From assembly GCA_963989385.1 (NCBI GenBank), contig OZ022512.1:27859899-27923898 (forward strand): DNA of 64,000 nt. Direction: 5' to 3'. Under the pieces are notes generated by a model. That model was given only the letters and a program-made list of their open reading frames with translations. It was not told where the DNA came from and did no database searches. This document shows, in pieces, positions 1 to 13,600 of the stretch. Position 1 is the stretch's first letter. The number at the start of each line of letters is the position of its first letter. Both the position numbers and the translations under genes were made by a program. The DNA is from Ctena decussata. Lineage: Eukaryota; Mollusca; Bivalvia; Lucinida; Lucinidae.

Positions 1-1123
1 GGTTGGTATTGCCCAAGGTGTAGATGACCTGATTAACTTTCAAAAACAATTCGTAAATTTTTGACTGAGTTAAGCCCCTTTTTCGACTTAGTGCATTGTA
101 AGCCTATGGTACAAAGGTACAAGCATTATTGGATGAACCTTCTCTAGAGACAAGCATATGGTTGGGGGCATAGTGTTTCATAAACACATTTTCTAGTTTA
201 GGTGTGTAGAAATAAGCTTTGTGGGGTACCTTTAACGTGGATTAAACCTGCATGATTTATAAGTTTTGTCCAAAGGGGGGAGAACAATGTGGGGTGCACC
301 CCATAAAATTTATCGGACGAACATGTCCAACAATGGACAAATGAGTCTGTACACATTCTGGAATGTACCCCCAATATTTGAAATTTAGTCATTTTAGCTT
401 ATTTGCAAGCGAATGAAATACATTCATCATGGTGTGCATCCCACAATGCAGAATCACCTCACAAGGCACCATATTCTATACAAAACAACCCACAATGTAG
501 GTCAGGTAAGAGTGGACAGACGGACAGCGCCACCACATAATACGTCTGTTTTTTCAAAACGGGCGTATAATAATTCCTTGAAATAATGTGTCTTGTCTGT
601 CTGCACTGTCACAAAAACAGAGCTATTCCAGCAAACCCGACAAAGTTCAGACCGCTGATTCCAGAAAAGCATATCTTTATCTCACTTTCTGCTAGTTGCA
701 GGCCCCTCACAGTTACAGTAGCCTCATGAACTTTTAACTGTTACTGCATTCCCACTTCAGTTTTTAAACCAGTATAGTTTACTCGGCATAATTATCTCGG
801 ATCAACATAAAATGTCAGGTTTTTCCAAATTTGGCAGCTTCTGTAATGGTGCATATAATGATGTCAATTTAATGTTGTCAATTTAAATATAGAAGAAATC
901 ACTTCAATGTCACAAGTGTGTTGCATCATGGTAGTTATCCATGTTTTTTGTTCTCAATAGAAAAAAAATTCAAAGCCGAGTTTCTTAATCCGCATTAAAA
1001 CCTACTTTGAGACCGATAAAGTTATAGTTTCAGATTCTGACTTGCAGTTAATCAAAGATAATACCGGATTAACCATCCTGGTTTAAAATCTTTAGTGGGA
1101 ACGAGGTATGTGACTGTGTGTGT
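1..1123. other. No gene recognised (downstream flank of aladin)
   Basis: I see only short open frames without family similarity. The aladin transcript should end here; an ATTAAA on the minus strand near 866-871 is a possible but weak polyadenylation signal. Confidence 0.4.
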
Positions 1124-1166
1124 TCTATTGAGAATACAGTCCACTCTTATTTCCTTGTGGCAATAC
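1124..1166 (-). pseudogene. Relic copy of the aladin C-terminal codons
   Basis: The minus strand reads LPQGNKSGLYSQ followed by TAG, against [12 protein letters not shown] and TAA at 1524-1563. The two segments lie about 399 bp apart and share most of about 40 bp. No IPLYF block is visible upstream of this copy, so it looks like a 3'-end duplicate, or an alternative end, in the 3' flank. Confidence 0.55.
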
Positions 1167-1411
1167 AGCATATTGATAGTTCCGAGCTCCACCCAGAATA
1201 TCACTCAAAAGTCACCTGATAGAGTGTAACTGACCAATGCAACAACAGCTTAGCATGTGACATAGCCCACAAACAAAACTGCACAGGTTGAATGTCCCAC
1301 AATAAGACTGTAATTTTACCTTACATTAATGAAGGGATGCATACCTGTTAAAGTAGGCATTGCTTCGGAATGGTAAATTATGTCTTCGCTGCTGAAAATG
1401 GTGAATGGAAA

Positions 1412-1486
1412 ATGGCAAATAGTGCAGATACTGATCAGACTGCTCCTGTTGGAGCAGTCTGATCTGGATCTGCACTTTTTGCTCAG
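1412..1486. repeat. Perfect-looking hairpin in the predicted aladin 3' UTR
   Basis: The arms GTGCAGAT...CAGACTGCTCC and GGAGCAGTCTG...ATCTGCAC fold back with a very short loop. It starts 38 bp past the aladin stop codon and resembles the core of the small hairpin MITEs elsewhere in the window. Confidence 0.7.
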
Positions 1487-1523
1487 AGACTCATATACCA
1501 ATATTTAGTGTCATTACAGTATC

Positions 1524-1658
1524 TTATTGAGAATATAGTCCATTCATATTTCCTTGTGGAAGAATATTATGTCTCTGATGTTGAAAGTGGTGATATTCTA
1601 CAGTTTCTGCTGGTATGAAGTACAGTGGAATATATCCAATGCGACCACTTGACCATAT
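1524..1658 (-). CDS. AAAS: aladin exon 15 (terminal exon, intact copy)
   Basis: The exon encodes [20 protein letters not shown] then [20 protein letters not shown] and LYSQ, ending at a TAA stop. WS-x-GRI-x-x-IPLYF is the last conserved aladin block. The acceptor is TTTTTCTCACAG. The C-terminal tail is shorter than in vertebrates and not conserved with them. A damaged duplicate of the 5' part lies at 4786-4836. Confidence 0.88.
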   Translation of the reverse strand: MWSSGRIGYIPLYFIPAETVEYHHFQHQRHNILPQGNMNGLYSQ

Positions 1659-4600
1659 CTGTGAGAAAAAGATACACATTGATCAGAAGACAAAAACAGT
1701 ACTTCACTTTCCCCAGCATAAACATAACCTTTGACCTCAAATACCAATAATTAAATGGGAATTAACAGGCATATGTGTTTGTTTACTCCCATGGTTTGGA
1801 AGCTGAGCTGGGGAAAGTATAGGACTATACACATGAATGAGCACTGCTGGTATACTCCAACGCCATATTCTCGCGGTATCCATATTCTTGCGGTAAACGG
1901 GTTTTCCGTTGTAAATAATACGCCGCGCCACCTGTCGGTTGTTTACGTATGCAAATCCGTGAACTGGGGGTCACGCTCCACTGACAGACTAATTTCACCG
2001 AAAATGTTTCGTCTCTCGGTAAGTTATCTATGAAAAATATTTTCATATGCTAAAACACTGTATTTGCTACCTACCTGCCAACCCCTGTCACATAAAAACT
2101 CCTATTTCAATAAATATTTTTATTAAATCCTTGCAGCTCTTGACTTCCCATGATCGTCTGCACATTAATATTCATGAATGAAAAATAAAAACTCACGTGA
2201 CTGGGCTGGAAAATTCCCGCCAGTTAAAAAAACTACGGAAGCAAATTAGTGTCATCGTAATGACGTTTTTCATGTGTTCCATTTCCATTTTTTCACTTAT
2301 TCAATATTTGAAGTAAAATGAAGAATTTTTTTGTAAGTGGCTATATTTTAAAGTTCATAATTCTTCCTTTTGATGTAAATAAAGATTACCCACATTTATT
2401 AGATGCATGAATATGTGTTTAGAACCTTATTTTAAATAATACACATAAATAAAGTGTTTATAGCAACAAAGAGCATACCCATTTAAGTTGGAGCCAGGTG
2501 GAAACTTTTTTTTTTGGATTTTAGGCTGAAACAAAGTCAAAAAGGGGGAAACCCTATGACAAGACCAATCTACTGAGGGCTTACGAGGCTACGAAAACTG
2601 GTATGTCGGTCTACAGAGCTTCAAGAGTTTACAGTGTTCCCGAATCAACTTTGCGGGATAGGACAAGGGGCAACGTAACAGTTGATGCTAGATCAGGACA
2701 TCAAACGATACTCTTGGTTGAAGAAGAGAAAAATCTAGTGAAACATGTTCAGTATATGGGAGATATTGGGTATGGCTATACAAAGAGGAATATTCAGTAC
2801 ATGGCTGCTGAATATGTGAAGTCTCTGGGGAAGGATGTCAAGTCTGAGAATGCCCTTAGTGATCATTGGTTTTATGGATTTCTAAAGCGGTGGCCCGAAT
2901 TGAAAATGGCTAAACCACAGAAGTTACATATATCCAGAGCAAAAAGTGCCTCTAGTGAGACAATTGAAAACTATTTTCGTGAACTGAAGACTGTCCTGAC
3001 AGAAAATAACTTGATGAATGCACCTCAACGCATATTCAACATAGATAAACAGGAATTAGCACTGAACATACACCACCCAAAATTGTATGCTCAAAACTTA
3101 CCAACCCACAAGCTATCACATCACCAAGAACCTCAAATGTTACAATTATAGCCGGTGCCAGTGCTGTTGGGAATCATATTCCACCATTCTTTGTGTTCCC
3201 TGGAAAGAGATGGGTAGATGGCTTGCTTTCTGGAGCTCCAGCTGGATCAGATGGTACTATGTCAGATTCAGGGTGGTCAAATTCATCCATATTTGAAAAG
3301 TATGTCATGGAACACCTTGCCAAGCATGCTTGTATCAATGAAGAAGATGGCAGAGAACCAACTCTTATCCTGTATGATGGGCATAAGTCACATTTGTCAT
3401 TAACCCTTACAGAATGGGCAAGGAGACGAAATGTAATACTGTTTGTGCTGCCGCCTCACACATCCCACCTTACACAGCCCCTTGATGTTGGTGTCTTCGG
3501 TCCACTCAAGTGCCACTACTATAAGGAATGCCAGGCTTACCTTCAACAGAACCCAGGAATCTCTATTACCAGATATGAAGTAGCTAAATTAACTGCAAAA
3601 CCGTACCTTAAAGCATTGTGCCCAGAAAACATCCTCTCCGGCTTTCGAAGATCAGGCATATTCCCATTCAACTCTGAAGTTATTGCACCATGTCAGTTAG
3701 CACCTGCAGTTATATACAGTTCTGAAAAAGAAGCTGAGAATACCTCCATTCCTACCACTGTTGATACACATAATGCTCCTGAGAATGCAGTTGAGCCTGT
3801 CATTTCAACCCCTCCTACAACTGACACAGCCCAATCAAATAAGGTACCACATCCAGAAGATCGTGAAGTATACAACACTGCTGACAAGATTGAAAACTTT
3901 TTTAGTGCAAAGAAAATCACTACTGTTGTCCAAAGACCAAAGAAAAAGTTTGTGCCACCATATTCTATATCAGGCAATCTGATGAAAAAATCTAACATTG
4001 AATCTCTGTGTTCTAAGGTGGATAAGAAGATGACATCAGCCTCAAAAGCGGAAGCAAAATCACAGACAGGTAGAAAAAAGGTTCAGAAAAAAACTTCAAA
4101 GTGCACACCAAAAAGCCAACAACCAAGTACTTCTGGCACGGTAAACAAAAAAGGTGGACCCATCGATCTCAACACACCAGATGCAAGCTCAACTTCAGAC
4201 AGTGATGAATCTATCACAGAGGAAGACAAGTGCTGTGTGTGCAAGTTGTTTCATCCTAGGCAGACAAGAGGTTGCAATCAACTTATATTCACTAAATGGG
4301 CACAGTGTGACATGTGTTCCCACTGGGTATACCTTCAATACTGCACTGAAGTAAGGGTAATAAGGCGAGGCACTCAATTTAAATGTCCACACTGTGTTGA
4401 GGAATAAATAAACTGGGAATAACCCCATAAATATTTTAATTTCTTTATAAATTTGGCTGCACTTGATTTTTAATGTTTTTTGAAGTTAAGTTTTAGTGTT
4501 TTGTTAAATTGAACTGAACTCATGACACGTATGGGCCACCGCAGATAGAAATCCATAATTGCCGCGAGAATACGACGTCATCATCCAACATGGCGGCTGT

Positions 4601-7600
4601 GTGAAGGTCGTGTTTGCGGGAAAACCCAGCTGTCAATCTCGCTTGAAAAATACCTACACATGATATGTAATCAAAGATTGGATGATAAGGTAAGAATAGA
4701 TACGTAAGATTTTCATTTATTTCAAGCGGATATGTAACGATCGATCGCGGAACCGTTAGTACCGCGAGAATATGGCGCGCCATCCTATGAAGTATAGTGG
4801 AATTTATCCAATATGTCCACTTGACCATATCTGTGAAAAGAAGATATACATTGATCAGAAGAAAATATACACATGAATCAGGGCCGCTAGGGAGATTAGT
4901 TCTGTACTACCGTAACTGTTACCCTCTTGAAATAAAGTTTTAAATTTGGATGATCATATTCAAGAAAAGATGCAAATACATTTTAGACATCAGATCTTAA
5001 GAGAGTTATTCTTCGCCAGCAGTACAGGCAAAAATTTCAATTTGATTTACTTTTATAGGGTTAATATTAGATACCTTAAAGACAGTAGTGGTACTATATA
5101 AGGAGGATTAACCTCCACAGTGTCATTCTCTTGGATGGACGCTCAGCGCTAGGTGTGTGCAACTATGGTTACGTACCGCTGACCCACTTGGGGAAGGTCG
5201 TTAGGAGAATTGAAACAGAACAGAACAGTGTCATTCTGCCTCTTGATCACATAGTGTCAACACTTCCAGTCAGCCTATGAGACTATTAAAACTGGTAATT
5301 CTGGTCCAGTGATTGGCCTATGGGGCTATTAAAACTGGTAATTCTGGTCCAGTGATTGGTTGAATAGACTTTTAACACCTTTACCTATACAGGTAACATA
5401 TGCTATTTCTGGGAACCAGACCCCCTGGCAGAGAAGTTCTGTCTTTAAGCTAGATTTTATGGTCATTTAAACTGGTGATAACATGGACTTAAAACACAAA
5501 TTTACAGGCTGTACAAAGCATGAATATAGGTCAAGATTATAATTTGATAAACAATCTCAGAGAACATCATGAAGAAATGTGGCAAGGTGGAAAACTCTAG
5601 GTACAAGATTTTGAAAGAAACTGGTGCACACTAAGGATGAATTAGAGTTTATTTCAATCTGTTGATTAGAAATGGACCTGTATGTTTATCTTGATGTAAA
5701 TAATGACCAAGTCCTCAGACCAAGATTTAAAGCTAGTTTAAAGTTTATGTCAACCACAACACTTATTTCCACTTACAACTGACAGCATGACCTTGATAAA
5801 TGCTGATGTTTCCAAAACCTGGGCCCAGTTGTTCAAAACTAACTACTAAACTAAAACTAAAATTTCAAACGTTAATATCTCAAATATGCCAATATTTTGA
5901 GATGAAAAATGTGAGAAGCTTGCAAAAGCCTCTCACATTTTTCAACAAAAAATATCAGTGTATTTAGTTATAAAATCATAAAAACTAAACAAGTTGACTT
6001 CTTAAAAAGCTAGTTAGGCCAACGATGCTTTGAACAACTGGACCCAGGACTTTTATATACTGACCACTGTTAGGAGAGCACCATGTTCAAACTTGGGCTG
6101 AAACTCTATATGCTGGGGCACTTCTCCATCTTCTCCCTTTATAAAACCACTGCAAACAGATAGAGGATCTTACATAAGTGCTCCTGTATTACTGAATTTA
6201 TTAAACGAGTTGGGGAAAAAGATAAGATGCGAGGCTATGCAGAGCATCTTATTGTTTTTTCTCCAACGAGTTTAATAAATTCAATAATACAGGAGCACAA
6301 ATGCAAGATTCTATTTATGATATGACATGAAAATCATTTTCATTTAAGTTTGCACTAAAACATCATAATTTTGCCATTTGAAAATGCAACATTTTTATGG
6401 GCGTCAATGCATAACCTTACAACTTAATTTGTATATTTAATCCACTAGTTGATTATCGTTTTTTAATGCATGGCTTTATTACACTCTCAGATGCGACATC
6501 AAATGATGAAAATATGTTTTAGTCTCTCTACTTTGCTAAATTTAAGTCCATAGAAACATCAGCTAGCTTCCATTGGGGTACTACAACCAGAAGATTTCTT
6601 CCATGCATACTTCTGATCACTCAAGGTGACTTACCATGAAACTAGTCATCACATCACAGTGACCTACTTTCCTAGAATTTAATTCAAACACTGCTTGATA
6701 TCAGGCTTGGAAAAGCTGAAGGCATAACCAGGCATGCAACACGAGGCTACTCTTGCAAAATCATTAATGTCTGGGTAAATAAGAAATGGCACTGGTGGAC
6801 ATTTGCATTAAATACGTATTGCCTATGCATTAGACCCACCTTGAAACACATCTTGATGCTGTCTTCTATTAAATATTAGAACACACTAAGTATAAATGCT
6901 GCATGTAAGGAGACTACAATAAAAATGTAAATGAGCCGCAACACAAGAAAACCAACAAAGTGGCATGCGCATCCAGCAAATACTCAGATCAGCCTGGGCA
7001 TCTGCCCAATCTGATCAGAGTCTTTGCTGTCTGCATAGAAGTAGCTTAGACCCTTAGCTACCTTTTAAGTGCTTAGCAAAGAGTCTGATCAGACTGGATG
7101 CATGCCTAGGCTGATCTGAGTCTGCCCTGGATGCACAACCACTTTGTGGGTTTTTTTGTGTTGCGGCTCAAATATGAAGGATAATACTAAAGCAGCAGCC
7201 TGATTAGGGTTCAGAAGTGCAGACAGAACAGACCAGTTCAGATTGTTTGACAGTAATATTTTGATACATATTCAGATACATGTAGTAAAATCAATTCCTT
7301 TAAAACTTGAGGACAATTACAGCAACTGCTTATGAACTTAGAAGTCTAAAGGGTTAGGGTGATTACAATATTTGTATCTACTTACCAGCCAGTTATTTCT
7401 AATACTGGGTAGAGCTGAGTACGAAATAAGGCGATGTAGTTTCTGTTATCTGAAACAAATATGTAGGTGAAGGTACAGGTTGGTAATGTGAATAAATAAA
7501 AGCACCTTATTAATCCTATTAAATGCCCCTGGGGCATTGCATTTTATACAAGGAGGGTGTCATTTAGAGCCCAAAGTGTAGTAAATCAGCCACTGCCAAA

Positions 7601-10600
7601 ATACCTCTAATTATCAGTATTAAGGTGGAAGGGTATACTTTCAGAGGAAGCAACTCTACTATGTCTGCCTCCCTTCTCAGTAGGGGTCATTTCTTAATGG
7701 GAAGAATTTGCTCCTACAGGAGCAAATTTTTTCCTTCAGGAGTTGATCCCATTTGAAAGAGACCCCTCATCTAGAGAAGCATGTAGGAGCAAATTTTTTC
7801 CTTTAGGAGTTGATCCCATTTGAAAGAGACCCCTCTTCTAGAGAAGCAAACAGGAATTGATGCTAGGTGATATAATATTATTTTCGGAAAAGAGGCAGGG
7901 GGCATTTAATAGAGCATGGATGCTTAATAGGATTAATATGGTAGTTCATTCTCTATAAAACATGTGGTGACCCCTCATTAGGACAGTCTTGCTGAGGCAG
8001 TTCTAATGAGGGGTCAAAACAAATGAACCGTGACACGAGAAAACCAACAAAGTGGCAAGTGCACCCAGAGAAGACTCAGATCAGCCTGGGCATCTGCTCA
8101 GTCTGATCAAAGTCTTCACTATCTGCATGGAGCTAGCTTGGACCCCTTAGCTATTCTTTAATTGCACAGAAAAGACTCTGATCAGACTGGGCTGATGCTT
8201 TGTTTGTTTTCTCATGTTGTGGCTCATATACTTTTTCAGAAATAAGAAAAAATATCCTCGACTTAACATCAAAACCAAATTCATCAGATTGGATTGGATT
8301 TGGATTGGATTTGATGCTTAACGTCCACGGTAAACAACTAAGGTCATGTCGGGACGGTCAGTTAACCTAACCACACTATTCCTGGGCAGGCTTAGACCTC
8401 CTAAGCGGTTAACCAGTACTAAGTGCACATACTTTCACCAGTAACTGACAACTGCCCTTCTTGAATCAGCGGAAGGAGAAATGAAAGTATGTGGCCACAC
8501 CGGGTTTCGAACCCAGGACCTCTGACTTATGAGTCAGGTGCCCTACCGATTGCGCTACGCGGCCCGGCCAAATTCATCAGAAGCTCTGCCCAGTTACCAT
8601 TTATGAAAATGTTAACTTGAGTTTGCAGCATAAACGTTTCTGTCAATGAGGTAAAAAGTATGTCGTTTTTCTGTTCTGTGTTCCACTAACCTTTAAACAT
8701 AACAGCTAATCTTTCACCAGAACTGTCCCACACCATATGTTGTATCAACCCTCCAACCCTGGAAATATGCAAAGTTTATGGATTATTTTTTTTTTTTACT
8801 TTTTCCTCTCATACTCAGTCATGGCCAAGAAATAAACAAAAGAAAACAATATGCCATTATGACCCAGAAGTATTGTGACACCTTAACCAATTATAACTGT
8901 TCTGAAGTTGATTGTTGTAAAGTCATCAGTGGTGCCCCAAAGACATGGCAAGGTTATGGGATAGACTAGACTATACTAGAAAATTTGACCAAGGTGATTT
9001 AACTACCAAGTTGATTCAGCTTCAAGATGGGGGGTTTCTGCTTCCAAAATCAAATATGCAAATCAGTCTTGAGTAATTCAGCTATAAGGTGGGGTTTCTC
9101 TTCCAAAACAATCAAAACAAATCTAGATTTGTCTTGTAAGAGGGCTCTAGCTTATCATGACAGTTTTGGAAGGGAAAACCCAGTCTCATAACTCAATAAA
9201 TATGGTTCAAATATTGTTGCTGGAATGACAGACAGTATACACGCTAATCAGGGTCTGGTTGTTCAAAACTAACAACATCATTATTTAACAAGACGTTAAA
9301 ATTTCAAGGGCATTGTATGCAAAAACTCTGCCACTTTTTGCTAAAAATATGTGATGAACTTTCGCAGCACTTTTTTTTAGCAAAACAATTAAGCCCACTT
9401 GATTTTATGGGTACTGGAAGACTTAACGAAATGCTGACTCACTACTTTGGTAAGCTAACGATGCTTTGAACAACTGAGCCCAGACTGCTAGTTTAAGAAC
9501 AGTCTGATCTTGGTCTACACAGCTTGCACAGGCACTTCTGTCCTCAAAAATGCTGAGCAAGAGAAAAAGAATATCACACTTTTTTTTGACCCAAATGATT
9601 TTACCCTAAATCTGTGAAAAGAAAATACTGATGAGAACCTTACTTTACTGATTCATCCTCTGTTTCTAAAGCTACTTCTGATAGGTCAACACAAGCTACT
9701 GCAGTTTGAGATCCACCAATCACAGGAGCTGATTCATCCATAATATCAGAGAATGTAAGTGAGAATATGACTGGCTGATTTTCAGTTGTGAACAGTAATA
9801 TATCTCCTCTCGGACTCCAACATGCTGACTGTAAATAAAAATGTTCAAGAAGTTTCTTTGCGTCTTTTGATAATTCTGCTGTGATTTCTGTTAATTTCTT
9901 CATAAAAACTGTAGGTCCCTCATTACAACATTCTACATCATACAACATCTTTCTACACAGAAATAAGGAAAGTTATCTAAGAATAACCATTTTCCAGAGC
10001 TCTCGAAAAACATAGAACTCCATGGTGTTCATACTAATGGAAAAAGCAAATTGGCAAGAGTTCTATATTAGTGCAGAAACATGTTTTACACTTAAAGCCC
10101 CAGAGAGGAAAATAGCTGAACTTGCCAGCAGCGTAGATCCTAATGAGGTGGCTCATTATGAGCCACCTCATCGAGATCTACAGTGTTTGCCCTCTAGTCT
10201 TTAAATTCTTAATATGATATAGCTTGGATGAAACATTTTTTGAAATTTTGCAGATGTAAATTTTGTCGTCTGCTTTTTTGTGCTTAAAGGGTCAACAGAA
10301 TACAAGATATAAAGCTCATAACTGACCCACAGGTGTATATGCACAACTTACAGCATGATTTGAATAAAACTTCAGTTTACCTTGAATAACAATCATCCTT
10401 ACAGCTTGACACTACCAGTTAGCCATTCTAAAAGTTTTGTCAGCTGTTAACTGGCAATTTCAAAGTCATTTGAAATAAACTCATACAAACTTCCTTTCAC
10501 TTAAAAGCTGAAAAATTCTCAATGGCAAATATAGCCTCACCATTATGAATTATATAAGAAACCAAAGTTATAACAGACCTTACATCTTCCCGTTGAGGTA

Positions 10601-13600
10601 GACCATTTTTCACAACTCCATGTCGATGTCTCCCATACCCTAAATAGAAATATCAGATTTCAAGATCACCCAAAACTTTGAGGTATTAAAACTGAGTGCT
10701 AGTTCTTATTTTTCATTCTAATGCACATATGAAAGTACGGCAATGTCTGATTGGATAACGTCAAAATTTTGTGACAGTATACATGTATCCTGCAATATAC
10801 TGTCAGAAACATAATGTTCCTTCTCATTGGCTGACATCTGGTTTTACGTCGCCGAAAGTATTTGCTATGGTTGCAAAGGAGCATACTTGTAAAACTGAAA
10901 ATGTGAAAAGTACTTAGAATGGGGATAACTGTAATGAAAATTGTTGTTTGGGGCGGTAAATTGTTGGTTTTATGGTCGCAAATTAGGTTTTACAGCTCTG
11001 CTGGCGCGCCACCTTAAAACAAATTTTCCAACCATAAAACCGACGATTTACCTCCTCAAATGACAATTTTGAGTACAGTTATCCCCTAAATATACGGATC
11101 AAATATGATTTTCTGTGCATTAACATCTGCAAGGCCCCAAGGGAGGTGTGGAAAATCCAAGCCTGAAAGGAACACCTCCCAATGGGCTCAGCTTAGTTAA
11201 ATGCATCAGAAATTCATGTTTGCTTGCTGTTACTGGATAAAAACTTTTTTGTCATGCAAGAATTAGCAAAAATGTGGAGAAAATGTTTAAAAAAAATCCT
11301 CTAGCCCATGAATGACATCTTTGAATTGTAAATGTCACTTCCAGGGCAAATGGTAATGTCATTTCTGAAATGTGTGTTGTGTATTTGTCAACCGTCAAAA
11401 ATCAGCATGATGGATAATCAGAAGTCTCCAGATCAAGAAAAGCAAAGCTGAATCTCTGCAGAATGATGTACTAGCTGAAACGTTTATTCACTACTCACAC
11501 AAGCCAAAAGATTATTTAATTTGTTTATTTATTGTTTTGTTTATGGTGATACTGCTAATTCGGTAACCTGAACAAGTTCGAGGGTGTTGCTGCAAACACT
11601 TTACTACCATCAGGTGACCAAGCTGTCATAGAAACTCCACCTCCACCAAATCTACGTAACTGAACACAGGTCTCCATGGGAACTGTCCATGCCTGTCAGT
11701 GGAAGAGAAATAAAGGTGAAAATAGTTTTTGTTTTTAAGATAATACTAGTGTATTTATTTGGTTATATGACAAAATAACCCGCCCCCACCCCCCAAAAAA
11801 CAAAACAAAACAAAAAAAAAATCTCACAAATCTAGGATAGTTTTGGGTCTACACTGTTTGCTCAGAAATGGCTCTCCCAATTTTAGGATGTTATGATGCA
11901 TAGAGTTTTCAAGGGCCCTTTGAACCAGTATTTCAGTCTATATTGAGCCATCTCCCAAAGAGAGGGAGAAAGAAAGGAGATAAGATAGGCAAGAGAAAAA
12001 ATATCCAAACAACTGTCACCCACACCTACTGCAAGCACAGCTGGCCTTTGCCCTACTATCATCAAAATAAGTAGAACGCCCTGGCCCTGAAAATTACCCA
12101 GCACCATTGCCAGACCCAACCATCCCCACCTATCTTATGGCAAAATTTGATGAGGCAAGCAAGATAATTCTGGTTCTCTTACCATCATTGCTGAGTCCAC
12201 TGGTGAAGCAGAGAGAAGAATTGTTCCAGCCGGGTTCCAGCATAGACTGGTTACTGGGGAATGACTTGATTGTTGAAGAACTTGAACTGAACTTGATGAT
12301 GGTCTGGACAAACAGAAGACACCAAAATTATCTGAATTATTTTGTCACATATGGGTAAGCTTACTTCAAGCAGCATTTTAAAAAGTATATACAACATTCC
12401 AGATCAGTATTTTCAAGTTTTTCTGTCTCTCCATTTTAATGAGGGTCAACAACGTATGTTTTTTCACGGAAAATAAACAGAAATGCAGAATTAGGTACCA
12501 TTAAAGCTCTGTACACACTACACATTGTCTCACACTTGTTTTATGTGATTTCTGACCAACCTAATGCAAGAGGCATGAAAATTAATCAAGGCTAGTAAAA
12601 AAATACCAGAACCACTAGAAAAGTGCTTCACATCTTATGTAAAAACCACAACAAAAATGCACTGTTTCATTTCACATACATGTACGTAATGTTTTACCCA
12701 CAATTATATGGATGAGGACAACCCCTTTCATATTTACAAAACAAGTAGCCCAAAGGGCAACAATTGCTCACCTGAGAGACATTGTAAACCTATAGGGATA
12801 TTTAAGATGCTCAAGGGCAGCTAACTCCACAGTCAGTGGTCCAATCAGGCTGAAAATTAAACTCATCCAAAACATTATATACGCCCTCATTTAATATATG
12901 CAAGTTTAAAAAGTATCCGATCAAGAGCACAATAGACAGAGCTGTCAGCTTGTACTATAACCTTTCACCAGCAGCCAAATTTCATCTCACTGGACTTTCT
13001 GCAGAGGGATAACAGCATGATTCCTAATCTCTCAGGGATGTTTACTTCTAAAACCAAAACATAATGCAGCCTTTCCCCCACCCCAATGATGCTTCAGATA
13101 AAATTTGATTGCGATCAGCCCACTGGTCTCTGAGATATTTATGAAGTTGTTTTCACCATTATAAGTCAATGGGAATTTTTTCCGATGCTCAAGGGCAGCT
13201 AACTTCGTAGTGGTTGGCCTGATCCGGCCAAAATTTCAACTTGTTTAAGATATTATGCATTTTCTCATTACCTGCAAGTTTGAAAAGGATCGGATCAGTA
13301 GAAACCAAGAAAAAGTGGCGACATTGATTTTTTGGATGCTCAGGGCACGTACTCCATAGTCAGTGGTGGGATCTAGCTGAAATGCTAACTAATCCAAGCT
13401 TTTATGCATATCCTCATTACCTGCAAGTATGAAGAGGATCCAATGAAAAATTAAAATGTGATGACGTTGTTTTCTCCATTATAACACTATGGGATTTTTT
13501 TCAAACGCTCAAGGGCAGCTAACTCCATAGTCTGTGCTCGAATCCGGCCAAATTTCAAACTCATCCAAGCTCTTATGTATGTCATCATTACCTGCAAGTA

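Noticed and set aside
8505..8575. Possible tRNA gene (minus strand, CAT anticodon)
   Set aside because: The anticodon loop is one base short and the sequence continues into a SINE body with a repeat tail, so it is a SINE head rather than a functional tRNA.
11883..12119. Minus-strand open frame reading [19 protein letters not shown], superficially like the aladin block in exon 7
   Set aside because: It lies between exons 8 and 9, out of order, and the true block was found at 16295-16378 with matching phases.
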